DNA of 64,000 nt, taken from contig NZ_BAAAXG010000026.1 of NCBI RefSeq assembly GCF_039535475.1, forward strand, positions 3,529,501 to 3,593,500. Reading direction: 5' to 3'. The translations under genes and the position numbers were made by a program. The notes below the pieces were generated by a model. The model made no database searches. It was not told where the DNA came from and was given only the letters and a program-made list of their open reading frames with translations. The stretch is from Streptomyces showdoensis. GTDB taxonomy: Bacteria; Actinomycetota; Actinomycetes; Streptomycetales; Streptomycetaceae. Positions 42,286 through 52,355 of this stretch are shown piece after piece; position 1 is the stretch's first letter; each line of letters starts with the position of its first letter.

Positions 42286-42363
42286 ATGACGGGCAGGGGG
42301 CTGGGGAATCAACGCCTCAGCATCCGAACCGCATGGCGGCCCGGATTGGCGATTTGGCATTGA
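42286..42363 (+). CDS. Possible 25-residue small protein or leader ORF
   Basis: An ATG-to-TGA frame encodes 25 residues beginning MTGRGLGNQRLSI and ending AWRPGLAIWH, with 2 Trp. It starts about 12 bases after the predicted transcription start of the TATGAT promoter. No good Shine-Dalgarno is visible. It may be a real small protein, a leader peptide for DUF3040, or chance. Confidence 0.3.
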   Translation: MTGRGLGNQRLSIRTAWRPGLAIWH

Positions 42364-42370
42364 GGGCGGG

Positions 42371-42399
42371 TTTCACGGGGGCGATTCCCTGCCTATCCT
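42371..42399 (+). promoter_or_regulatory. Promoter candidate for the DUF3040 gene
   Basis: TTTCAC, 17 bases, TATCCT: a modest -35 and a good -10, giving a leader of about 45 bases to GTG 42450. Confidence 0.45.
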
Positions 42400-42449
42400 G
42401 AAAGGGCCGCAAACCGGTCGCCCCCGCGACCGACGACTAGGAGGACTCC

Positions 42450-42851
42450 GTGCCGCTCTCGGAGCACGAGCAGCGAATGCTCGAGCAGATGGAGCGAGCG
42501 CTGTACGCCGAAGATCCCAAGTTCGCGACAGCGCTCGAGGGAAGCGGGCTGCGTACGTACACCCGGCGACGGGTCTACCAGGCAGTCGCCGGCTTCCTGG
42601 TGGGTATCGCGCTCCTCATGGCCGGAATGATCGCTCCCCAGATCTGGCCGCTCAGCGTGGTGGGCTTCCTCATCATGCTGGGCTGCGCGGTCCTGGCGGT
42701 CACCGGATGGCGCAAGGCGCCCAAGCCGGGTGAACAGGCTCGTACGGGCGGAGGCGGGCGGCAGGCCCGGCAGCGCCGCTCGATGATGACCCGTATCGAA
42801 GAGCGGTGGCAGCGCCGCCGCGACGAGCAACAGGGCGGCGGCCACCACTGA
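42450..42851 (+). CDS. DUF3040 membrane protein
   Basis: The 133-residue protein opens PLSEHEQRMLEQMERALYAEDPKFA, the hallmark of DUF3040, followed by two membrane helices (VAGFLVGIALLMAGMIA and LSVVGFLIMLGCAVLAVTGW) and a basic, His-ended tail. The family occurs only in actinobacteria, often near the dcw cluster; its function is unknown. GTG 42450 has AGGAGG 6 bases upstream. A bidirectional-looking terminator follows. Confidence 0.9.
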   Translation: MPLSEHEQRMLEQMERALYAEDPKFATALEGSGLRTYTRRRVYQAVAGFLVGIALLMAGMIAPQIWPLSVVGFLIMLGCAVLAVTGWRKAPKPGEQARTGGGGRQARQRRSMMTRIEERWQRRRDEQQGGGHH

Positions 42852-42874
42852 CCCGCCCGACCCCCACACTCTCC

Positions 42875-42914
42875 TGAGCCCCGCGGGGCCGCCGACGCGG
42901 CCAAGCGGGGCTCA
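42875..42914 (+). terminator. Terminator after the DUF3040 gene
   Basis: TGAGCCCCGC (42875-42884) pairs exactly with GCGGGGCTCA (42905-42914), capped by an inner GGCCGC/GCGGCC stem; followed by GTCATA. Confidence 0.8.
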
Positions 42915-42982
42915 GTCATATCCGCCCTGGGAACCCGCCCCGCCCACACGGGGGTGGGGCGGGGCGGGCCGGCGGGCGCGGG

Positions 42983-43025
42983 CACCGGGGGGCGGGGTGC
43001 CCCGGGGCACCCCGCCCCCCCGGTG
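42983..43025 (-). terminator. Terminator of the MoxR-DUF58-transglutaminase operon
   Basis: An approximately 20-bp G/C-only stem (CACCGGGGGGCGGGGTGCC against its complement) lies 3 bp past the transglutaminase stop. Confidence 0.7.
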
Positions 43026-43027
43026 TG

Positions 43028-45415
43028 TCAGGCCGGGGTGCGGGAAAGGCGGTGGAGGGTGGTGCGGAGGAGGGTCCGGGCCCTGGTCGAGAGGGTCGTC
43101 GCACGGGAGCGGGCCGCCCAGGCGGCGCGGGCCGCCGAGCGCGGCGCCAGCAGCGCCCGCAGACGGTTCGGGCGGGTCGCCGACGCGTGGAAGCCGCGCC
43201 GGATCAGCAGGGCCTGCTCGGTGAGGCCCGTCGTGGGCGCGGGGCGCGGGGCGTACAGCACCTGCTCCACCGCCCGCGCCACCCGATGCACCGCATCCCC
43301 CGCGTCCGGCCCCAGCTCACCCAGCCGGACCAGCCGCGCCGCCGTCCCGCGCGGCGTCAGCGAGTCGTCCGGGGCCACCCCGTAGTCCCAGGCCGTGTCC
43401 TTGATCTCCGACCAGACCGCGAGGACCCGCGTCGCGGGATCGCCCGCCGGTCCCAGCCGCCGCGCCCGCAGCCGGGTGCGCCAGAGCCAGGGGAGGAGCG
43501 GGAGGGCGAGCAGCAGGAGGGCGCCCAGGACCAGGAGGGTCAGCTGGAGCGGCGGCATTCCGGTGTCGTCCGCGGCCGCACCGCCCGCCGCCTTGTCCGG
43601 ACCGCACTCGCCCAGGCGCCGCAGCTGCGGCGGGCAGCTCTCCGAGGCGCTCGGGATCGCCGAGGGCTGGGCCGAGGTGCCCGTCGAGGGCTGCGCCGTC
43701 GGGGTCGCCGCCCCGCCCGCGGACTGCTCGCGGGTGTAGTCCGGCACCGAGCCCCGCGAGGGCGTCGGCTCGAAGCGGGTCCAGCCCGCCCCCTCGAAGT
43801 ACAGCTCCGGCCACGCGTGCGCGTCCCGTATGCCGACCGACAGGGAGCCGTCCGGCTGCGGGGTGCCCGGCATGAAGCCGACCGCGACGCGGGCCGGGAT
43901 GCCCAGGGAGCGGGCCATGGCCGCCATCGAGAAGGAGAAGTGGACGCAGAAGCCCTCCTTGTCCTTCAGGAAACGGGAGATCGCCTGGACCCCGGTGCCG
44001 GAGTCGACCTTCACGTCGTAGGAGAAGCCGCCGTCCCGGGCGAACCAGTCCTGGAGCTTCACCGCCCGCTCGTAGCCGTTGCGCGCCCCGCGGGTGACCT
44101 CCAGGGCCGTGGCCCGCACGTCGGCCGGGAGCGAGGCCGGGACCTTCGTGTACTCCTGGCGGAGCTTCTCCGGCGCGGCCGGCGCGGCGGCCAGCTGCTC
44201 GGCGGTGGGCCGGATGTCCAGGCTGGTCACCGAGTACCGGGTGCCCTTGGTGTTCTGCCCGTTGTCGCCGACGAGCATCCGCCCGGCCGGCTCGTACCGC
44301 CAGCTGCCGCCGATGGAGACCCGCTGGGCGGGGTAGGGCATCGGCAGCCACTTCTGCTCGTACGCCGTGGAGGCGACGAAGTTGCTGGTGACCTCCGTGG
44401 TGGCGACGTCCTGGGAGAGGCCGTCGGGCCAGGGCAGCTGCTCGGGCACGTCCTGGATGGGGCGGACCGAGGACTTCCAGGCCGTCCCGTCGAACTGGTC
44501 GAGCGCGACGAGCCGCAGATACATCCCGGAGGTGTCGCGCGCGTTGGTCCGGTAGCGCAGCACCTCGCGGTCGTCGGGCTGGCGCAGGTCGTTCTGGAGG
44601 GAGACCAGCGGGTTCACCGCGGAGATCGTGCCGCCCTTGCCGCCGGTGCCCTCGCCCTTGCCGGCGCCGCCGAAGATGCCGCCGCTCAGCCCGGGCAGGG
44701 CGAACGGCACCACCAGCGCGATGCCCAGCGAGACCGCGCCGATCCGCCGGCCGGTCCGCACCGGGGCGGAGGCGGAGCCGCCCTCGCCCGCCGCGGATCC
44801 GGGCCGGTCCGTGCGGCGCGCGCCGCCGAAGACCCTGCCCCACTGGGAGAGCCGGTCCCGGCCCTCGGCCAGGAGCAGCAGCAGATAGCCGGCGGCGGCC
44901 AGCAGGAAGTAGAGCCAGCCCGCGCCGCCGCCGGAGAGCCCGGCGGCCACCGAGTACAGGGCGAGCAGGGGGAGTCCGGCCGGGGCGGCGCTGCGGAAGG
45001 TCACCGCGAGGGCGTCCACGAGCAGCCCGACCGAGGCCACGCCGACGACGAGCAGCAGCCGGATGCCGGCCGTGTCCGGGGCGGGGATCGCATAGGTCCC
45101 GACGTCGTCCACGCCCGCCTGGAAGAGGGTGCCGAAGGAGGCGAGGACCTCGGGCCCGGGCAGCAGGCCGAGGACCGCCTGCTCGCGGGCGAAGACCACG
45201 GTCAGCACCAGCAGCGTGACGAGCGCCTGGGCGGCGATCGTGAGCGGCCGGGCCAGCGGCACCCGCCGGGTGATCGTGCCGACCCCGCTCTGCAGGCCCA
45301 GCAGGATCGCCGCGGTGAAGATCCAGGTCGCCGGCTTCACCAGCGGCAGCAGCGCGGCCGACGCCAGGAGCGTCGCGCCGAAGGCCGCAAGCGTCAGCCG
45401 CCCGCGCCCGCTCAT
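43028..45415 (-). CDS. TgpA-type transmembrane transglutaminase-like protein (DUF3488, DUF4129)
   Basis: The 795-residue protein has six or so N-terminal helices (DUF3488), an extracytoplasmic transglutaminase domain with the catalytic Cys in GFCVHFSFSMAAMARSLGIPAR, His in RDAHAWPELYFEGAGW and the following Asp/Glu region FEPTPSRG, then one more helix (QLTLLVLGALLLLALPLLPWLW) and a DUF4129 cytoplasmic tail. It likely acts on peptides outside the membrane as a protease or amidase-like enzyme. ATG 45415 overlaps the DUF58 stop as ATGA with GGAGG before it; a TTG two codons upstream is not needed. Confidence 0.9.
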   Translation of the reverse strand: MSGRGRLTLAAFGATLLASAALLPLVKPATWIFTAAILLGLQSGVGTITRRVPLARPLTIAAQALVTLLVLTVVFAREQAVLGLLPGPEVLASFGTLFQAGVDDVGTYAIPAPDTAGIRLLLVVGVASVGLLVDALAVTFRSAAPAGLPLLALYSVAAGLSGGGAGWLYFLLAAAGYLLLLLAEGRDRLSQWGRVFGGARRTDRPGSAAGEGGSASAPVRTGRRIGAVSLGIALVVPFALPGLSGGIFGGAGKGEGTGGKGGTISAVNPLVSLQNDLRQPDDREVLRYRTNARDTSGMYLRLVALDQFDGTAWKSSVRPIQDVPEQLPWPDGLSQDVATTEVTSNFVASTAYEQKWLPMPYPAQRVSIGGSWRYEPAGRMLVGDNGQNTKGTRYSVTSLDIRPTAEQLAAAPAAPEKLRQEYTKVPASLPADVRATALEVTRGARNGYERAVKLQDWFARDGGFSYDVKVDSGTGVQAISRFLKDKEGFCVHFSFSMAAMARSLGIPARVAVGFMPGTPQPDGSLSVGIRDAHAWPELYFEGAGWTRFEPTPSRGSVPDYTREQSAGGAATPTAQPSTGTSAQPSAIPSASESCPPQLRRLGECGPDKAAGGAAADDTGMPPLQLTLLVLGALLLLALPLLPWLWRTRLRARRLGPAGDPATRVLAVWSEIKDTAWDYGVAPDDSLTPRGTAARLVRLGELGPDAGDAVHRVARAVEQVLYAPRPAPTTGLTEQALLIRRGFHASATRPNRLRALLAPRSAARAAWAARSRATTLSTRARTLLRTTLHRLSRTPA

Positions 45416-46770
45416 GACCAACCTCCGTACGTGTCGGCCGCCGGGGCCTGGTTCCGGGTGCCCGCGGTCTGCTGCCAGAGCGGGGCGAGGCGGGTGCCCG
45501 GGGGCACGGCGACGGCCGTCCAGCCGGCCTCCCGCAGCCGGCGCAGCCGGTCCTCGACGGCACCGGCGACGGCGCCACCGGTCAGCCAGGTCCCGGAGTC
45601 CAGCAGGAAGGCGATCGCGGCGCCGCCGCGCTGTCGCATCCGGGCGGCCAGCGCCGCCTGCTCCTCGTCGAGGTCGCCGACGAAGGCGACGAGCAGGCCC
45701 TCGTGTCCGCCGCGCAGCACGTCGTGGGCGCGGGAGAGCCCGGCGCCGTCGGAGTGCTCGACGACCGCGAGGGTGTCCATCATCAGGCCGGCGGCGTCCG
45801 CCGCGTTCTGCCCGGAGCCGGCGAAGCCCTCCGCCCCGTCACCGGGGACGGTGCTGCCGGTGTCGGTGAGCAGCCGCACCGAGTAGCCGCGCTCCAGCAT
45901 GTGCACGAGGACGGAGGCGGCGCCGGAGACGGCCCATTCGAAGGCCGAGTCGGGGCCGCCGCCCTCGTACGCGATCGCGCGGGTGTCGAGCAGCACGGTG
46001 CAGCGGGCCCGCTGCGGCTGTTCCTCCCGGCGGACCATCAGCTCGCCGTAGCGGGCGGTGGAGCGCCAGTGGACGCGCCGCAGGTCGTCGCCGTGCCGGT
46101 AGGCGCGCGGGATGATGTCGTCGTCCCCGGCGAGCGCGAGCGACCGCTGATGGCCCTCCCCGTACCCCGCGGACTCGCCGGAGAGTGTGACCGGCGGCAG
46201 CGGTTCGGTGCGGGGGACGACGGTGAGCATGTCGTACGCGCTGAAGGAGCGGGTGAGCTCGCACATGCCGAAGGGGTCGGTGAGCCGCAGCTGGAGCGGG
46301 CCGAGGGCGAAGCGTCCGCGCAGGTCCGAGCGGACCCGGTAGGACACCTCGCGGCGGCCGCCGGCCTCCACGCGGTCGAGCACGAAGCGGGGGCGGGGCC
46401 CCAGCATGTACGGCACGTGGTCCTGGAGCATCAGCAGCCCGGTGGGCAGCCGGGAGATGTTGTCCATGCGCAGGTGGACCCGGGCCTCGGTGCCGGTCTC
46501 GACCCGGTGCGGGGTGAGCCCGCGGCTGCCCGCGACCCGGTGGCGGGTGCGGTGCAGCACGACGGCGCAGACCAGCGGCAGCACGGCGAGCAGCAGTCCG
46601 ACGCGCAGCAGGTCGGCCTGGCCGAGCACATAGGCGCAGGCGCCGGCGGCGATGCCGGCGGCGAGGAAGGACCGGCCGCGGGTGGTGAGCCCGGACAGGG
46701 CGGCCCGCAGACCGCCCCCGCCGTCGTCGCCGGCCTCCCGGCGTCCCCCCCGGGGCGGCGGCGGTGCCCA

Positions 46771-46772
<2 letters not shown>
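45412..46772 (-). CDS. DUF58 protein, reading frame broken near the N-terminus
   Basis: The main frame (from GTG 46629) encodes 405 residues: one or two membrane helices, then a DUF58 region with DIIPRAYRHGDDLRRVHWRSTARYGELMVRREEQ and a von Willebrand-like C-terminus. It has no usable ATG/GTG/TTG upstream of 46629, although the coding sequence continues (RSFLAAGIAAGACAYVLGQ). The coupled ATG at 46770-46772, overlapping the MoxR stop as TGATG, is in another frame. Removing one G from the 7-G run at 46745-46751 joins them as MGTAAAPGG followed by RREAGDDGGGGLRAALSGL. It is part of MoxR-DUF58-TgpA, a set thought to assemble or mature envelope complexes. Confidence 0.75.
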
Positions 46773-47799
<1,027 letters not shown>

Positions 47800-47956
47800 C
47801 CGGCCCTCCTCGGCCCTTTCGGCAGCACCGACACCTGCCCCCGGAACCAGGTCCGGGGGGTGTCACCCGTGCATTGTTGTTGCCGTGGCCGGGTTGTGTC
47901 ACTTGCGCTCCGCCGCGCTGTGGATAACTGCGGGCGAATTGCCGGGATTTGCGGGC

Positions 47957-48496
47957 TTACGCCGGGCTGATCTCGCGCAGCAGGCCCGTCGTCACGTCGA
48001 AGACGAAGCCCCGCACGTCGTCGGTGTGCAGCAGGAAGGGGGAGGTCCGCACCCGCTGCATCGACTGGCGCACGTCCTGGTCGACGTCCCGGAAGGCCTC
48101 GACGGCCCAGGCCGGACGCTGGCCGACCTCGTCCTCCAGCTCGTGCCGGAAGTCCTCGGTCAGCGACTCCAGGCCGCAGCCGGTGTGGTGCACCAGCATC
48201 ACGCTGCGGGTGCCGAGCGCCCGCTGGCTGATGGTCAGGGAGCGGATCACGTCGTCGGTGACCACGCCGCCGGCGTTGCGGATGGTGTGGCAGTCGCCGA
48301 GCTCCAGGCCGAGCGCGGCGTGCAGGTCCAGACGGGCGTCCATGCAGGCGACCACGGCGACCTGCAGCACGGGCCGCGCGTCCATTCCGGGGTCGGTGAA
48401 GTCGGCGGCGTAACGCTCGTTCGCCCGGACGAGGCGTTCGGTGACCGCGCTCTCGGAACGTATGGCGTCGGCAGAGGGGCGCGCAGGGGTCGACAT
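47957..48496 (-). CDS. Beta-class carbonic anhydrase
   Basis: The 179-residue zinc enzyme interconverts carbon dioxide and bicarbonate. Zinc ligands and catalytic dyad are visible: Cys and Asp-Arg in VACMDARLD, then His and Cys in VHHTGCG; RNAGGVVTDD is the substrate pocket. The length and motif spacing fit the small type-II beta enzymes of actinobacteria. ATG 48496 has TACCGT 7 bases upstream (leaderless) and also a GGAG-like site, so either mode is possible. It reads toward the MoxR operon, separated by a hairpin near 47829-47862. Confidence 0.9.
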   Translation of the reverse strand: MSTPARPSADAIRSESAVTERLVRANERYAADFTDPGMDARPVLQVAVVACMDARLDLHAALGLELGDCHTIRNAGGVVTDDVIRSLTISQRALGTRSVMLVHHTGCGLESLTEDFRHELEDEVGQRPAWAVEAFRDVDQDVRQSMQRVRTSPFLLHTDDVRGFVFDVTTGLLREISPA

Positions 48497-48503
48497 GTCT
48501 CCG

Positions 48504-48509
48504 ACGGTA
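48504..48509 (-). promoter_or_regulatory. -10 element, leaderless start of the carbonic anhydrase gene
   Basis: TACCGT on the minus strand ends 7 bases before the ATG at 48496. Confidence 0.45.
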
Positions 48510-48671
48510 ACGGCCACGACCGCGCGGGCCTGCTGTGAGAGCGGACAAAGAGCGCCGATGATCCTTGTTGTGAGGGAACCCACAGGCCGTGCGGGGACAG
48601 GGCCGTCCGGGTGAGCCGCCGGGAGGGATCCGGGAGCCGGGCCCGGGGCGCGCGACGCGCCAGCCGGTTGG

Positions 48672-48699
48672 TTGACCGGCCCGTCCGGTGGACTAAAGT
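48672..48699 (+). promoter_or_regulatory. Promoter candidate for the dcw cluster
   Basis: TTGACC, 16 bases, TAAAGT: five of six -35 bases and a good -10, which would give a leader of about 120 bases before rsmH. Confidence 0.6.
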
Positions 48700-48826
48700 G
48701 ACGCGAAGTTCACGGAGACATCGAGCGATTTTCGCCGTTTCTCCCCTGTATGTGCGGCGGTACCCGCGGCTCGGCCTCCTTCCGCTCGCCGGTGGTACCC
48801 GTTTCCGCCGGACCTGAGAGGGCGCA

Positions 48827-49786
48827 TTGAGCAACGACCGACACGTCCCGGTGATGCTCCAGCGGTGCCTGGACATGTTGGCCCCCGCCCTGGAGCGCCC
48901 CGGCGCGGTCGTCGTCGACTGCACCCTCGGCCTCGGCGGCCACAGCGAGGCCCTGCTGCGGAGCTTCCCCGAGGCCCGGCTCGTCGCCCTCGACCGGGAC
49001 AAGGAGGCGCTGCGCCTCTCCGGCGAGCGGCTGGCCCCGTACGGCGAGCGGGCCACGCTCGTCCACGCGGTCTACGACGAGCTGCCCGAGGTCCTGGACC
49101 GGCTCGGCATCCCGCGCGTCGACGGCGTCCTGTTCGACCTGGGCGTCTCCTCCATGCAGCTGGACGAGGCCGACCGCGGCTTCGCCTACGCGCAGGACGC
49201 CCCGCTCGACATGCGCATGGACCAGACGACCGGCATGAGCGCGGCCGAGGTCCTCAACACCTACCCGGCCGGCGAGCTGGTCCGCATCCTGCGCGCGTAC
49301 GGCGAGGAGAAGCAGGCCAAGCGGATCGTCTCCGCGATCGTGCGCGAGCGCGACAAGGAGCCCTTCAGCAACAGCGCGCGACTGGTCGAGCTGATCCGCG
49401 ACTCGCTGCCGCAGGCCGCCAAGCGCACCGGCGGCAACCCCGCCAAGCGCACCTTCCAGGCCCTGCGCATCGAGGTCAACGGGGAGCTCTCGGTCCTGGA
49501 GCGGGCGATCCCGGCGGCCGTGAAGGCCCTCGCCGTCGGCGGCCGGATCGCCGTCCTCTCGTACCACTCCCTGGAGGACCGGCTGGTCAAGCAGGTGTTC
49601 GCGGCGGGCGCCGCGAACACCGCGCCGCCCGGACTCCCGGTCGTCCCCGAGCGCTACCAGCCCCGCCTCAAGCTGCTCACCCGCGGCGCCGAGCTCCCCA
49701 CCGAGGAGGAGGTCGCCGAGAACCGCCGCGCGGCCCCGGCCCGGCTCCGGGGGGCGCAGCGGATCCGGGAGGACGAGCCCGCGTGA
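48827..49786 (+). CDS. rsmH: 16S rRNA m4C1402 methyltransferase RsmH
   Basis: The 319-residue enzyme N4-methylates C1402 of 16S rRNA using SAM. The sequence has [15 protein letters not shown], the SAM loop [69 protein letters not shown] and [13 protein letters not shown], all standard for RsmH (MraW). The start is TTG 48827, with GAGAGGG upstream. It heads the dcw cluster and overlaps ftsL by GTGA. Confidence 0.95.
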   Translation: MSNDRHVPVMLQRCLDMLAPALERPGAVVVDCTLGLGGHSEALLRSFPEARLVALDRDKEALRLSGERLAPYGERATLVHAVYDELPEVLDRLGIPRVDGVLFDLGVSSMQLDEADRGFAYAQDAPLDMRMDQTTGMSAAEVLNTYPAGELVRILRAYGEEKQAKRIVSAIVRERDKEPFSNSARLVELIRDSLPQAAKRTGGNPAKRTFQALRIEVNGELSVLERAIPAAVKALAVGGRIAVLSYHSLEDRLVKQVFAAGAANTAPPGLPVVPERYQPRLKLLTRGAELPTEEEVAENRRAAPARLRGAQRIREDEPA

Positions 49787-50367
49787 CGAAACAGGGGCCG
49801 CTCAAAGGGCGGGCCGCGCGGCTCGGGCGTCTGATGCCGTCCGGGCCGAGCAGTGCGGCCCGCACCCCCTTCGTCCTGCTCGTCGTGGTGCTGCTCGGCG
49901 GCGGCCTGATCAGCCTGCTGCTGCTCAACTCCGCCCTCAACCAGGGCTCCTTCGAGCTCAGCGAGCTGAAGAAGAAGACCACCGAGCTCACCGACGAGGA
50001 ACAGGCCCTCCAGCGGGACGTGGACGACAGCTCCGCCCCCGACGCCCTGGAGCGGCGCGCCCGGCAGCTCGGCATGGTGCCCGGCGGCAGCCCCGTCTTC
50101 CTCGACCCCGACGGCAAGGTCCGCGGCGTGCCCTCCGAGGCCGCCTCGCCGAAGCCCACGCCGCCGCCCGCCCCGCCCCCGGCGAACCCGGCGGGCGCCA
50201 CGGCACCCGCGACGCCCTCGAACACCGCTTCACCGGCCCCGGGCGAGTCCGCGAAGCCCGGCGACACGCCGAAGCCGCCCGCGTCCGGGACCCCGGGGCC
50301 GCCCGCCTCGGCCACCCCCGACACGCCGCGGACCACCGCGACCGCCCCCACGACCTCCGGCAGGTGA
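49783..50367 (+). CDS. ftsL: FtsL-like septum protein
   Basis: The 194-residue bitopic protein has a short cytoplasmic N-terminus, one membrane helix ([21 protein letters not shown], about residues 28-48) and a coiled coil ([25 protein letters not shown]) with the family turn [13 protein letters not shown] long Pro/Ala/Thr-rich external tail follows and is not found in E. coli FtsL. In streptomycetes FtsL with DivIC stabilises sporulation septa. It overlaps rsmH by GTGA and is 4 bp from ftsI, its usual position. Confidence 0.85.
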   Translation: MTKQGPLKGRAARLGRLMPSGPSSAARTPFVLLVVVLLGGGLISLLLLNSALNQGSFELSELKKKTTELTDEEQALQRDVDDSSAPDALERRARQLGMVPGGSPVFLDPDGKVRGVPSEAASPKPTPPPAPPPANPAGATAPATPSNTASPAPGESAKPGDTPKPPASGTPGPPASATPDTPRTTATAPTTSGR

Positions 50368-50371
50368 TCCC

Positions 50372-52339
50372 GTGCCCTCCCAGGAGCCCCCGCGCCGCCG
50401 CGTCCCCGGCCCCGCCCGGCCCGCGCGCCCCCGCCCCGCCGCCGGCCGCCCCGCACAGCGGCCCGCGCAGGCGCGGCGCCCCGCGTCCCGGCCCCCGGCC
50501 AAGGCGCGCACCATCCGGCTCGGCAGCCCCAAACCGCGGCTGCGCCTGGTCTCCCTCGGGCTGACCCTGGTCATGCTGGTGTTCGTGGTGCGGCTGCTCC
50601 AGGTGCAGGCCGTGGACGCCAGCGCCTACGCGGCCAAGGCCGAGAAGCACCGCTACCAGGAGTACACGCTCTCCGCCGACCGGGGCGAGATCACCGACCG
50701 GTCCGGCGTCGCGCTGGCCGCGAGCGTCGACGCGTACGACATCACCGCCGACCCCAAGCTCTTCACGCCCGAGGACTCCAAGATCAGGGACGCGCCCGAG
50801 CAGGCCGCCGCGCTCCTCGCCCCGATCCTCGGCAAGGAGCCCGCCGACCTCGCGAAGAAGCTGCGCACCCCCAAGTCCCGCTACACCCTGCTCGCCCGCA
50901 AGCAGACCCCGCAGGTCTGGAACCAGATCAAGGACCTGAAGAAGGTCTACGAGCAGAAGGCGAAGCCGGCCAACGGCGGCAACGGGATCAACCTGCTCGG
51001 CGGCATCCTCAGCGAGCCGGTCACCAAGCGCGTGTACCCGAACCGCGAGCTGGCCGCCGGGATACTGGGCTACGTCAACGCCGAGGGCCGTGGCGCCGGC
51101 GGCGTGGAGTCCATGCTCGACACGGACCTGGCCGGCAAGGACGGCAAGATCAGGTTCGCCCAGTCCGGCGGGCGCATGGTGCCGACCGCGGGCTCCCAGG
51201 GCACCCCGGCCGTGCCCGGCTCCGACATCGAGCTGACCATCGACCGGGACATCCAGTGGGCCGCCCAGCAGGCCATCACCGACCAGGTCAGGAAGTCCAA
51301 GGCCGACCGCGGCTACGTCGTCGTCCAGGACACCAGGACCGGCGAGGTCCTCGCCATGGCCAACGCCCCCGGCTTCGACCCGAACGACCTCTCCCAGGCC
51401 AACGCCACCGCCATGGGCAACGCGGCCCTCCAGGACGCCTACGAGCCCGGCTCCACCAGCAAGGTGATGTCCATGGCCGCCGTCCTGGAGGAGGGCGCCG
51501 CCACCCCCGGGACCCGGGTCACCGTCCCCAACCGGCTGCACCGCGGCGACCGCCTCTTCAGCGACGACATCGACCACATCACCTGGTACCTGACCCTCAA
51601 CGGCGTCCTCGCCCGGTCCAGCAACATCGGCACCATCCTCGCCACCGGGCAGCTCGGCAAGACCCAGCCCGAGGCCAACCGGGTGCTCTACAGCTATCTG
51701 CGCAAGTTCGGCGTCGGCTCCCCGACCGGCCTGGACTTCCCCGGCGAGACCCCCGGCATCCTCGCCAAGCCGCAGGACTGGTCGACCTCGCAGCAGTACA
51801 CGATCCCCTTCGGCCAGGGCCTCTCGCTCAGCGCCATGCAGGCCACCTCCGTCTACCAGACCATCGCCAACGGAGGCGTACGGATCGAGCCGACCCTGGT
51901 CCGCGGCACCAAGGGGCCCGACGGGCGCTTCACGCCCGCGCCGGCGCCCAAGGAGAGCCGGGTGGTCAGCGAGAAGACCGCCAAGACCCTCGGCCAGATG
52001 CTGGAGTCCGTCGTCGACGACGAGGAGGGCACCGGCAACAAGGCGGCCATCCCCGGCTACCGGGTCGCCGGCAAGACCGGCACCGCCAACCGCGTCGACC
52101 CGGAACTCGGCGTCTACAAGGGCTACACCGCCTCCTTCGCGGGCTTCGCCCCCGCCGACGAGCCCCGGATCGCCGTCTACTGCGCCATCCAGAACCCCAC
52201 CAAGGGCAGCTACTTCGGCGGCCAGATCTGCGGACCGATCTACAAGAAGGTCATGGAGTTCGCCCTCAAGACCCTCCACGTCGCCCCCACCGGCAGCGAG
52301 CCCGCCCGCCTGCCCACCACGTTCAAACCGACCCCGTGA
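50372..52339 (+). CDS. ftsI: FtsI, division-specific class B penicillin-binding protein
   Basis: The 655-residue septal peptidoglycan transpeptidase has a basic Pro/Arg-rich cytoplasmic region of about 55 residues, one membrane anchor (SLGLTLVMLVFVVRLLQVQ), a pedestal domain with YPNRELAAGILGYVN, and the penicillin-binding domain with the active-site tetrad STSK in EPGSTSKVMS, SSN in ARSSNIGT and KTGT in AGKTGTANR. GTG 50372 follows GGCAGGTGA. It works with FtsW at the division site; both are present in this cluster. Confidence 0.95.
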   Translation: MPSQEPPRRRVPGPARPARPRPAAGRPAQRPAQARRPASRPPAKARTIRLGSPKPRLRLVSLGLTLVMLVFVVRLLQVQAVDASAYAAKAEKHRYQEYTLSADRGEITDRSGVALAASVDAYDITADPKLFTPEDSKIRDAPEQAAALLAPILGKEPADLAKKLRTPKSRYTLLARKQTPQVWNQIKDLKKVYEQKAKPANGGNGINLLGGILSEPVTKRVYPNRELAAGILGYVNAEGRGAGGVESMLDTDLAGKDGKIRFAQSGGRMVPTAGSQGTPAVPGSDIELTIDRDIQWAAQQAITDQVRKSKADRGYVVVQDTRTGEVLAMANAPGFDPNDLSQANATAMGNAALQDAYEPGSTSKVMSMAAVLEEGAATPGTRVTVPNRLHRGDRLFSDDIDHITWYLTLNGVLARSSNIGTILATGQLGKTQPEANRVLYSYLRKFGVGSPTGLDFPGETPGILAKPQDWSTSQQYTIPFGQGLSLSAMQATSVYQTIANGGVRIEPTLVRGTKGPDGRFTPAPAPKESRVVSEKTAKTLGQMLESVVDDEEGTGNKAAIPGYRVAGKTGTANRVDPELGVYKGYTASFAGFAPADEPRIAVYCAIQNPTKGSYFGGQICGPIYKKVMEFALKTLHVAPTGSEPARLPTTFKPTP

Positions 52340-52355
52340 CACGCCGGGAGCACCA

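Larger units (their letters stand above)
42128..42449 (+). other. 322-bp interval before the DUF3040 gene
   Basis: After the methyltransferase terminator the stretch holds a 16-bp palindrome next to a -10 element, a possible 25-codon reading frame (42286-42363), and a second promoter-like pair closer to the DUF3040 start. No larger gene is visible. Confidence 0.6.
48497..48826. other. 330-bp divergent interval before the dcw cluster
   Basis: No gene is visible, and no mraZ, which often precedes rsmH in other bacteria. It holds the carbonic anhydrase -10 on the left and the dcw promoter candidate at 48672-48699. Confidence 0.6.

Noticed and set aside
48497..48826. mraZ gene ahead of rsmH
   Set aside because: No frame in this interval shows MraZ (AbrB-like) sequence; the cluster appears to begin at rsmH.
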